DNA from: Phycisphaerales bacterium
GTDB lineage: Bacteria > Planctomycetota > Phycisphaerae > Sedimentisphaerales > Anaerohalosphaeraceae
Assembly (NCBI GenBank): GCA_011053245.1
Contig: DRGS01000063.1
Location: forward strand, 1 to 5,205
Direction: 5' to 3'
Length of the DNA: 5,205 nt
Shown here in pieces: positions 1 through 4,925 of this stretch. Position numbers and translations under genes: made by a program. The notes under the pieces were generated by a model that was given only the letters and a program-made list of their open reading frames with translations, was not told the origin of the DNA and searched no databases. Position 1 is the stretch's first letter, and the number at the start of each line of letters is the position of its first letter.

Positions 1-7
1 AGACACA

Positions 8-24
8 GGAGCATGACAAATGGA
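8..24 (+). repeat. Gene-boundary repeat, copy 1 (RBS + TGA + ATG)
   Basis: This is a 17-base element, identical to the copy at 308-324 and matched with one mismatch over GGAG..ATG by the copy at 482-496. GGAG at 8-11 is a Shine-Dalgarno site 8 bases before the ATG at 20. The same bases contain TGA at 14-16, in frame with that ATG and separated from it only by CAA. Read in that frame, the left edge gives Asp-Thr-Gly-Ala-stop. This is probably the last codons of a gene that begins outside the window, because copy 3 closes a gene with the very similar Thr-Gly-Glu-stop. The upstream gene is an inference. Confidence 0.7.
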
Positions 25-250
25 CAGGCCTATACTGGCGATTAAGGCAGATGAAAGTATTCCGGAGAACGAGATACACTACCGGCTCCCTCCTGGGCGG
101 GAGTATAAGGTCTTTCGTCTTATCAATATCGGAGTTGCAAAACAGGCCGAACCGGGGAAATGCATATTCTCGGAGGATTCGCTGGAAACGCTGCTTTCCG
201 GGTTCCTTGGACTCGAAAACAGCCCAAAAACGAGGGTATCTCCAACGTAG
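20..250 (+). CDS. Hypothetical 76-aa protein, first gene of the small-gene cassette
   Basis: This is a small soluble-looking protein that I do not recognise. It starts at the ATG of boundary-repeat copy 1, with GGAG 8 bases upstream, and ends at TAG (248-250). The sequence is mixed and charged, with no membrane segment, signal peptide or clear motif. The first half has an acidic stretch followed by RLPPGREYKVFRL, and the second half contains SEDSLETLLSGFLGL, likely a short amphipathic helix. An earlier ATG at 13 in another frame gives only ten codons and sits too close to the ribosome binding site. A 67-codon frame at 51-254 overlaps it but has no ribosome binding site. The gene is followed by about 70 bases without a clear gene. 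It may be an early or accessory phage gene; function is unknown. Confidence 0.6.
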   Translation: MDRPILAIKADESIPENEIHYRLPPGREYKVFRLINIGVAKQAEPGKCIFSEDSLETLLSGFLGLENSPKTRVSPT

Positions 251-319
251 GTAGGCGGGACATGAACATGATCATCGTCGCATAGATGCCATTGAGCAGG
301 TATTACGGGAGCATGACAA
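251..319 (+). other. Spacer between the first two small genes, possible gene relic
   Basis: This is the only real gap in the cassette. No complete gene is supported. A seven-codon frame (262-285, ATG AAC ATG ATC to TAG) and an 18-codon frame starting at 286 are both too short to call. One frame stays open from 255 to 332 without any usual start codon and reads as a helix-like peptide ending IEQVLREHDKWKI-stop, which looks more protein-like than expected for spacer. It could be the remnant of a gene end. No hairpin terminator followed by a T-run is visible. Confidence 0.35.
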
Positions 320-324
320 ATGGA
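308..324 (+). repeat. Gene-boundary repeat, copy 2
   Basis: This is an exact 17-base copy of positions 8-24, exactly 300 bases downstream. GGGAG (307-311) lies 8 bases before the ATG at 320. The embedded TGA (314-316) is again in frame with that ATG and is preceded by codons for Ile-Thr-Gly-Ala. Here no living gene ends at that TGA, because the same frame carries stops at 263, 269 and 293, so the stop looks like a relic. Confidence 0.7.
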
Positions 325-490
325 AAATATAACTATACTTGAGTGGGTTATTATTGGCGTTATCGGCCTTAATGGCTTTGTCTGGCTGGTTTTACCGTTC
401 ATTTTTTGCCCCAGGATGTTTGACGGGTACTTTAGCAGCTCGCATTTGTCTTTTCCACCCCCAGGCGAGCGGGAAGGTACAGGAGAATGA
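320..490 (+). CDS. Small hydrophobic membrane protein, 56 aa
   Basis: This small predicted inner-membrane protein starts at the ATG of boundary-repeat copy 2 (ribosome binding site GGGAG, spacing 8) and ends at the TGA inside copy 3. Residues 9-30 form one uninterrupted hydrophobic stretch (WVIIGVIGLNGFVWLVLPFI and on), long enough for one membrane span. A Cys-Pro-Arg turn and a polar tail of about 25 residues, rich in Ser, Pro and Glu, follow. There is no cleavable signal-peptide pattern, since the N-terminus is acidic rather than basic. Size and topology would suit a holin-like, superinfection-exclusion or spanin-accessory role, but nothing in the sequence selects among these. It is followed after three bases by the next gene in the same frame. 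Confidence 0.6.
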   Translation: MENITILEWVIIGVIGLNGFVWLVLPFIFCPRMFDGYFSSSHLSFPPPGEREGTGE

Positions 491-496
491 CAAATG
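482..496 (+). repeat. Gene-boundary repeat, copy 3
   Basis: GGAGAATGACAAATG differs from copies 1 and 2 by a single C-to-A change at 486. It shares the preceding ACA with copy 1 (479-485 against 5-11). GGAG lies 8 bases before the ATG at 494. The TGA (488-490) is the actual stop of the 56-aa membrane protein, so the ribosome binding site of the next gene is encoded in the last codons (Thr-Gly-Glu) of the previous one. Confidence 0.7.
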
Positions 497-640
497 AATC
501 GTCGTGAATTAGCGAAAAGTTGTATTCGCCCGTATTTCCCGTCTCTCAGTGCGGTTTTTACCAACCGGAATTTATTTGTCTTGAAGCGTTTGGCCCTTAT
601 TTTTGGGCTGGAAAGCGGGTTAGGTAATGGCTCATGCTGA
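494..640 (+). CDS. Hypothetical basic protein, 48 aa
   Basis: This is a very small protein of unknown function. The start is set by boundary-repeat copy 3, with GGAG 8 bases upstream. The N-terminus is basic (MNRRELAKSCIRPYF), the middle is hydrophobic and aromatic with two more basic residues (around LFVLKRLALIFGLE), and it ends Gly-Asn-Gly-Ser-Cys-stop. It is in the same frame as the preceding membrane-protein gene, separated only by TGA CAA, so read-through of that TGA would fuse the two. It overlaps the next gene by 14 bases. The positive charge is compatible with nucleic-acid binding or a membrane-surface peptide, but this is speculation. Reality as a gene rests on the start context and tight packing only. 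Confidence 0.5.
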   Translation: MNRRELAKSCIRPYFPSLSAVFTNRNLFVLKRLALIFGLESGLGNGSC

Positions 641-908
641 GAAATGTCCGCTGTGTAACGGAACCGGCAATGAGGATGGGCACGGAGGCATTGCGGACGG
701 AACCGTGCCGACTTGTCATGGATGTCGTGGAAGTGGCTGGGTGTCGGTGCAGGATGCAAACCACTGGCCGGGCGACATGCATCGTCCAATGCACATGCCG
801 GTTTTTCCTGATGAAGGTATTCCGATAGAGAGTACGTGGAAACAGATATTCCCGCCCCCGTCGTTTACGTCAAGTCCATATAGTAATTCATATACGGCGG
901 TGATGTGA
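627..908 (+). CDS. Zinc-finger protein with two CxxCxGxG motifs, 93 aa
   Basis: This small protein carries two copies of the DnaJ-type cysteine motif: CPLCNGTG (residues 7-14) and CHGCRGSG (30-37). Together they give four cysteines spaced C-x2-C-x19-C-x2-C, the arrangement that binds one zinc ion in DnaJ central domains and in many small phage and bacterial zinc-ribbon proteins. There is no J domain, so it is not a chaperone co-factor as such. The C-terminal half (about 45-93) is rich in Pro, Met, His and Ser and looks disordered. The start ATG at 627 lies inside the end of the previous gene, and the ribosome binding site is weak (AGGT immediately upstream), which suggests coupled translation. 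Zinc binding is well supported by the motif; the biological role, whether binding nucleic acid or protein, is unknown. Confidence 0.75.
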   Translation: MAHAEKCPLCNGTGNEDGHGGIADGTVPTCHGCRGSGWVSVQDANHWPGDMHRPMHMPVFPDEGIPIESTWKQIFPPPSFTSSPYSNSYTAVM

Positions 909-1111
909 TGGCTGAAAACGGCATAGTCAACAACCTGGGCGTATCCCGCCGGTCTTTGTCTGCTATTACGGCGATGGGCATGATAATGAAGTTAAGCGCT
1001 TCGGATGGCAAATATGTCGCTGGTGCTATGGTTGGGATTATTATTGTGGCTGTGGTTTACATGGTTTTGGATGAGATTAAGGACAGACGGAAAGTCATTG
1101 AGAAGAAATGA
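908..1111 (+). CDS. Single-span membrane protein, 67 aa (holin-like in size)
   Basis: This small predicted membrane protein sits directly upstream of the terminase gene. The chosen start is the ATG at 908, which overlaps the previous stop as TGATG and has GGTGAT (899-904) as a possible ribosome binding site. A GTG at 905 would add one residue. Residues 13-30 are moderately hydrophobic after an Arg-Arg pair. Residues 37-54 (YVAGAMVGIIIVAVVYMV) form a clear membrane span, followed by a highly charged tail (LDEIKDRRKVIEKK) expected to stay in the cytoplasm. Small proteins of this build occur beside packaging genes in many phages, and some are holins, but one span plus a basic tail is not specific. 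It overlaps terL by four bases (ATGA), so the two are probably translationally coupled. Confidence 0.65.
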   Translation: MAENGIVNNLGVSRRSLSAITAMGMIMKLSASDGKYVAGAMVGIIIVAVVYMVLDEIKDRRKVIEKK

Positions 1112-2616
1112 AATGGGATTTTAACCCAACCTGTTTTCAAGCGCCTTTTGTTATGAGTCCCGTGCGCTTTCCCGCTTTTGTGGGGGCGTGGGCAACGGGC
1201 AAGACAATGTGCCTGCTCGCCAAGGCGCTGATGCAGTCGTTTAACTTCCCACACAATAAGGGCCTTATCCTTCGTGAGAACTTTATCAACCTGAAGAACT
1301 CTACAATGAGTGATTTCACGCGATATACCGGTATAAAAGTCCCGGTCCAGAGCAAAGTTGTGAGGTTCCCCAACGGCTCGGAAATATTATTTTCTCACGC
1401 CGACGAGGTTGCGGGGGTGGTTCAGAATATCAATTTGGGCTGGTTCGCCATCGAACAGGCGGAGGAATTCGCTTCTTCGGAGGTATTTGATTTACTGGAC
1501 GGCAGGTTAAGAAGAGATTTAACGCCCATCCCCCAAATTCAGGAGAAACTTGTTGCGCTCGGTACATTAAAAGAAGTGGTGGAAAACTTTGCTGAATTGA
1601 GCGAAGACGAGCGAAAAACCGCCGAGTGCTCGATGGTGAACACGCTGCATATACCCGTGCGTCAAGGTTTTTGTATTGCCAACACAAACGGCCATAACTG
1701 GATGTGGCGTCAATGGAAGAATCCGGGATCGACGGAATATATTTGCGGCCGCCAATTCATTATCCCGTCCAAGTCCGGCAAGGAATACGATATGGGGCCG
1801 TATGCCGAGTTGTTTGAAGCCAAGACGATGGACAACTACGATAACCTGCCCGGTGATTTCCTTGCTTCCCTTGGCATCAAAGAAGAAACCTCACCGTGTA
1901 ACTACCGGCGCTTTGTCGAAAACTCATGGGACGATACCGACACGGCGGACAAGTGCATCCCTTACAGTAAGATACTCGCGGCTGTTGATTTGGACTTGAG
2001 GGAATACGACTACAGTCCCACGGTCTTAGCTGTTGACCCGGCCGAACATGGCGACGACAGGTTTCAGATGTATGTTCTTAAAGGCTACAAGGTCATTGAC
2101 GAACATTCCACGGTCAAGAAGGAACTGATGGAAAGTGTCGGCCATATCGTAATGATGTGCGGTGAACATCATCCTGACGTTATCGCCATAGACGATATAG
2201 GGGTGGGGGCGGGGCCTCGTTCGCGTTTGATTGAATTGCGCAACGAAGGTGTTATTGATTGCCAGATCATGCCTATCAATACCGGCCGTTCATCCGAAGA
2301 CCCTGCTCACTACCAAAGACTCAGAGACCAGATTGTTATGTTCGGCGCACAACTGTTCAAGGACGGGTATGTGGGTATTCCCAACGACACCGATTTGATA
2401 GAGGAGCTTGCCGCTTTTTCTTATGAACCGAACTCGTCGGGCAGGATTACGGTCCATCGCAAGAAAGATATTAAGAAGGCGATAAACCGGAGTCCCGACC
2501 GGGCGGATACATTGTTTATGGGCCTTTGGGCTGCCTCGAAAACCCGCAAGCCGATTGCTGTGGGTGCGGTGGAAGAAGAAGAAGATTGGAACGCATGGGA
2601 GACATTGAATGAGTAG
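1108..2616 (+). CDS. terL: Terminase large subunit (packaging ATPase-nuclease)
   Basis: This is the motor that translocates phage DNA into the procapsid and cuts it, docking on the portal. The 502 residues match the usual two-domain length. In the ATPase domain, the Walker A loop is GAWATGKT (26-33); a Walker B-like segment WFAIEQAEE (112-120) has Glu116, with Gln117 where the catalytic Glu normally sits; the coupling motif is ANTNGHNW (191-198). In the C-terminal RNase H-fold nuclease domain, candidate metal-binding acids are Asp310 in LAVDPAEHGDD, Asp362/Asp363 in IAIDDIGVGAG, and Asp464/Asp467 in SPDRADTLFMGLW. The tail is acidic (EEEEDW). The ATG at 1108 overlaps the previous stop (ATGA) and leaves just enough sequence for the adenine-binding segment before Walker A. 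The gene is intact. Family assignment is firm; the packaging strategy (pac, cos or other) cannot be read from here. Confidence 0.95.
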   Translation: MKWDFNPTCFQAPFVMSPVRFPAFVGAWATGKTMCLLAKALMQSFNFPHNKGLILRENFINLKNSTMSDFTRYTGIKVPVQSKVVRFPNGSEILFSHADEVAGVVQNINLGWFAIEQAEEFASSEVFDLLDGRLRRDLTPIPQIQEKLVALGTLKEVVENFAELSEDERKTAECSMVNTLHIPVRQGFCIANTNGHNWMWRQWKNPGSTEYICGRQFIIPSKSGKEYDMGPYAELFEAKTMDNYDNLPGDFLASLGIKEETSPCNYRRFVENSWDDTDTADKCIPYSKILAAVDLDLREYDYSPTVLAVDPAEHGDDRFQMYVLKGYKVIDEHSTVKKELMESVGHIVMMCGEHHPDVIAIDDIGVGAGPRSRLIELRNEGVIDCQIMPINTGRSSEDPAHYQRLRDQIVMFGAQLFKDGYVGIPNDTDLIEELAAFSYEPNSSGRITVHRKKDIKKAINRSPDRADTLFMGLWAASKTRKPIAVGAVEEEEDWNAWETLNE

Positions 2617-2815
2617 TTTATTTTCAGCCCCGAAAGCAACGAAGCCGACACGGATTTCGCCTCGTGCCATACCTAAAGAGATAGATACGAGTGTACTGGC
2701 TGAAGAGCAGGACAAGCGAAAGCGCCTACAAGCCCTGGCGGGTCGGCAAGGGACTATTCTTGAGCCATTCGATTCACGTCGCGCTCGGGTACTCGGAAGG
2801 ACCGGCAATGTCTGA
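2609..2815 (+). CDS. Small linker protein between terminase and portal genes, 68 aa
   Basis: This is a short basic protein encoded exactly between terL and portal, overlapping both by eight bases. Its start ATG has GGGAG (2597-2601) 7 bases upstream. The first 20 residues are rich in Pro, Lys, Ser and Ala. Residues 27-42 (DTSVLAEEQDKRKRLQ) look helical, and then come GRQGTIL (45-51) and a basic C-terminus RRARVLGRTGNV. From family knowledge, many podoviruses have a protein of this size in this slot, with a charged helix, a GR.xTIL-like patch and an Arg/Lys-Leu-Leu-Gly ending; this one fits that plan with a diverged end. Its job is not established. The position suggests a part in packaging or connector assembly, which is inference. 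Confidence 0.7.
   Translation: MSSLFSAPKATKPTRISPRAIPKEIDTSVLAEEQDKRKRLQALAGRQGTILEPFDSRRARVLGRTGNV
2795..2801 (+). promoter_or_regulatory. Ribosome binding site that fixes the portal start
   Basis: GGAAGGA lies 6 bases before the ATG at 2808. It supports that start over the in-frame ATG at 2691, which would add 39 residues read through most of the preceding small gene and has no comparable site. It lies within the last codons of the 68-aa gene. Confidence 0.7.
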
Positions 2816-4520
2816 TATGAGGTCACAACTCGATACTTCCGATGCCCTTTACGGCAGTGCGGACGATTTAGCTTCGCAGTTGATTGTACGCCATGCGCAG
2901 CTAAAGAGAGTGAAACTTCAATATGAACCGCTTCATCAGGAGATCGCTAAATTTGTGAATCCCCGGAGAGAGGATATCCAGCGCACCGACCAGAAGGGTA
3001 TAAAGCGCGGAAAAGATGTTTACGACGGCACGGCCTTAGGGGCGCTTAATACGTGGGTTGACGGTATGCAGGGCGCTATGGTGTCGGAGGCGATCCAGTG
3101 GTTTAGGACCCTCACTTCAATAAAGGAGTTGAAAGACGACAAAGAGGTGCTTCGCTGGCATCAGGAGTTCGATGAAGCGATGTACGATTCTTTTCGCAGG
3201 TCTAATTTTTATGATATGCTGCCTGAGTGGTTCCGTGATGCCGGGTCTGTCGGAACGGGCACACCTTATACTGAAGAAGACTTCGTTCTCCGTACTGCCC
3301 GGCACACGGTTATTCATCCCGGTGAATTGTATATAGCCGAAGATGCGTGGGGCCGGGTGGATACCGTCCACCGGGAGTTTAAGAAAACCGCCCGGCAGAT
3401 AGTGCAGAAATTCACAAGAGATGCCCACCGGAACAATACAGGCAATATCCCCCCGGAGATACTCACATCCGCCAAAGACAATCCCGAAACCGAGTACACT
3501 ATCCTTCATTGCGTATTCCCGAATACCGACAGGGACATAATAAAGTTAACGGCTTCGGGCAAAGTTTATAGTTCTGTCTATCTTTCAATTAAAGGCAAAA
3601 AGATTCTTCGGCTGGGTGGAAATAATATCAACCCCTATACTCCCTGGCGGTTGCGCAAGAACTCTGATGAAGTGTGGGGTTATTCTCAGGCTGCCGATGC
3701 GATTGTTGAGATACGGACACTTAATGGTATCGGTAAAACCAATTTGAAGGTTTCCCAGTTGCAGGCCGAACCGCCCATGAACATTCCGGAGGAAATGAGA
3801 GGCCGAACCCAAATCAAGCCGAGGGGCAGGAACTATTTCACCGATCCCCAAAGGGTGATGAGTGCTATCCGCGACAACATCAGGCTTGAGCCCAGTCTTG
3901 AAAGGGAGAAAAGACTTCAGGAATCGATAGAGGCCAAGTACGGAGTTGAGTTCTTTCTGATGTTGGCCCGGAGCGAACGGGAAATGACGCTTGGTGAAGT
4001 AATTGAGAAATTAGGCGAAAAAGCGGTCCTTATGGCCTCACAGGCCTCACAGATGATGCGCGAGGCCCTTATCCCGATTTTCAACAAGCAGGTTATCATC
4101 GAAGCCCGGTTCGGGAACCTGCCGGAAATTCCACCTCAGTTGGAACCGTACATAGGCCAGGAGGCTTACAGAATTGATTTCATAGGTGAACTGGCCCGTG
4201 CGCAAAGACGGTTGCTTGCCGTGAGGAATATTATGACGAGTATCGAGTCGGTAACTCCGGTTATGCAGATTGAACCGTCGGTGGTGGAAAGATTCGATTG
4301 GCATGAAATAGCGGAGGAACTGGCCGACCAAAATGGTATGCCGCGTAAGTTTATGCGGAGCGATGAAGAGGTGGACGCTATTCTTGCCGACAAGGCCAAA
4401 CGCGCGGCCATTCAACAGGCGCTGGAACTTGCCGAAACCGCGTCCAAGGCGTCGAGGAATCTGGCAAAAGGCGCAGAAGAAGGTAGTCCTCTTGAAGCGT
4501 TGGTGGGAGCGGGTAAGTGA
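2808..4520 (+). CDS. Portal protein (podovirus head-to-tail connecting protein family)
   Basis: This protein forms the dodecameric ring at one capsid vertex through which TerL pumps DNA and to which the short tail attaches. The 570 residues fit the family's usual length. Recognisable blocks, in order: an N-terminal RHAQLKRVKLQYEPLHQEIA (28-47) followed by PRRED; FRDAGSVGTGTPYTEEDF (142-159), the family's GTG-x-x-x-x-EED patch; AEDAWGRVDTVHREFKKTARQIVQKF (177-202, described by its ends); EVWGYSQAADAIVEIRTLN (288-306) with the following PP at 322-323; REMTLGEVIEK (391-401) at the start of a long helix; and a C-terminal region with LARAQR (462-467) and DWHEIAEELADQNGMP (497-512). The tail is Ala/Glu-rich and probably flexible. 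The start is set by the ribosome binding site at 2795-2801, and the gene overlaps its neighbours by eight and four bases. Family recognition is from memory of conserved blocks; confidence is high. Confidence 0.92.
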   Translation: MSDMRSQLDTSDALYGSADDLASQLIVRHAQLKRVKLQYEPLHQEIAKFVNPRREDIQRTDQKGIKRGKDVYDGTALGALNTWVDGMQGAMVSEAIQWFRTLTSIKELKDDKEVLRWHQEFDEAMYDSFRRSNFYDMLPEWFRDAGSVGTGTPYTEEDFVLRTARHTVIHPGELYIAEDAWGRVDTVHREFKKTARQIVQKFTRDAHRNNTGNIPPEILTSAKDNPETEYTILHCVFPNTDRDIIKLTASGKVYSSVYLSIKGKKILRLGGNNINPYTPWRLRKNSDEVWGYSQAADAIVEIRTLNGIGKTNLKVSQLQAEPPMNIPEEMRGRTQIKPRGRNYFTDPQRVMSAIRDNIRLEPSLEREKRLQESIEAKYGVEFFLMLARSEREMTLGEVIEKLGEKAVLMASQASQMMREALIPIFNKQVIIEARFGNLPEIPPQLEPYIGQEAYRIDFIGELARAQRRLLAVRNIMTSIESVTPVMQIEPSVVERFDWHEIAEELADQNGMPRKFMRSDEEVDAILADKAKRAAIQQALELAETASKASRNLAKGAEEGSPLEALVGAGK

Positions 4521-4801
4521 AACAGGAAGACAAATTCTTAGAAGATATGCGACTGAAATACGAAGTGGTGTTCGATAATGATGCGGGCCGGGAGGTTTTG
4601 GCGCACATGCTGCACGAACTGTATTTTTTCAATCCTGTCGAAACACAGGAGCAGCGGATTTTGAGCAACTACGCAAAGTCATTGTTAGGCCACATAGGTA
4701 AATGGGTTGGCGGCAATAAATTGCAGATAGTACAGAAACTAATGGAAATTCCAAACGAAAGGGAACCAGATGGCGAAGGAAAAGACGAAGAAGCCCGGTA
4801 A
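4517..4801 (+). CDS. Bbp19-like phage protein, 94 aa
   Basis: This small protein directly follows the portal, starting at GTG (4517) in a GTGA overlap with the portal stop. GGGAG at 4505-4509 is a suitable ribosome binding site. Residues 15-63 match the pattern I know from Bbp19-like proteins of BPP-1-type podoviruses: an aromatic-rich entry, a VFDNDAGREVLAHMLHEL block (18-35; in relatives 'vF.t..G..VL..L'), a Phe-Phe-Asn-Pro turn, and then a helix NYAKSLLGHIGKWV (51-64). The last 15 residues are strongly charged. Such proteins sit next to portal genes, but their molecular role is not established; a virion or head-assembly accessory is the likely class. No catalytic motif is visible. The end of the gene overlaps the next start by 32 bases. 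Confidence 0.7.
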   Translation: MKQEDKFLEDMRLKYEVVFDNDAGREVLAHMLHELYFFNPVETQEQRILSNYAKSLLGHIGKWVGGNKLQIVQKLMEIPNEREPDGEGKDEEAR

Positions 4802-4925
4802 AGTTGACTTGTTGGAAAAGCGGGTCGCTAAACTGGAGCGCAAGATGGACGCGGTATTTGCCGCGGACAGGAAAAGTCAACCGTTGAAAAAGTACATGGC
4901 TATACAAGGAGAACCCAATGGCTAA
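4770..4925 (+). CDS. Small coiled-coil protein, 51 aa
   Basis: This is a short, very basic protein of unknown function. The ATG at 4770 has GGGA (4761-4764, in GAAAGGGAA) five bases upstream. The N-terminus is lysine-rich (MAKEKTKKPGK), then residues 12-30 (VDLLEKRVAKLERKMDAVF) show hydrophobic positions at heptad spacing (Val12, Leu15, Val19, Leu22, Met26, Val29), as in a short parallel coiled coil. A polar tail follows. The gene overlaps its upstream neighbour by 32 bases and its downstream neighbour by eight, so it is held in place by starts on both sides. The position among head genes suggests an assembly or scaffold-like helper. That is inference, and no family is recognised. Confidence 0.6.
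   Translation: MAKEKTKKPGKVDLLEKRVAKLERKMDAVFAADRKSQPLKKYMAIQGEPNG
4906..4911 (+). promoter_or_regulatory. Strong ribosome binding site for the last gene
   Basis: AAGGAG, six bases before the ATG at 4918, is the best match to the Shine-Dalgarno consensus in the window. It lies inside the end of the 51-aa coiled-coil gene and suggests that the truncated downstream gene is made in larger amounts than its neighbours. Confidence 0.7.

Noticed and set aside
13..45. Mini-frame from the first ATG of boundary-repeat copy 1 (and similar ones at 313 and 487)
   Set aside because: These frames have only 10, 9 and 6 codons, and their ATG is one base from GGAG, too close for normal initiation. The ATG seven bases later fits better.
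79..789. Long open frame of 236 codons on the minus strand
   Set aside because: It starts at TTG with no well-placed ribosome binding site, lies antisense to four + strand genes that have start signals or a zinc motif, and its translation is rich in Ser, Pro, Arg and His as shadow frames are.
1324..1335. Perfect 12-base palindrome TATACCGGTATA
   Set aside because: It lies in the middle of the terL coding region with no repeat or partner nearby. One such palindrome in 5 kb is not evidence for a binding site.
2691..2807. In-frame N-terminal extension of the portal by 39 residues
   Set aside because: There is no ribosome binding site at 2691, the extension lies inside the 68-aa gene in another frame, and the ATG at 2808 has GGAAGGA at good spacing and gives the family's normal length.
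3117..3509. Other minus-strand open frames opposite terL and portal (for example 130 codons here, 178 codons at 2290-2826)
   Set aside because: They are antisense shadows of well-supported genes, without ribosome binding sites or recognisable motifs.
4033..4051. Short tandem repeat GCCTCACAG
   Set aside because: It simply encodes Ala-Ser-Gln twice in a portal helix. It has only two copies and no sign of a slippage or regulatory role.
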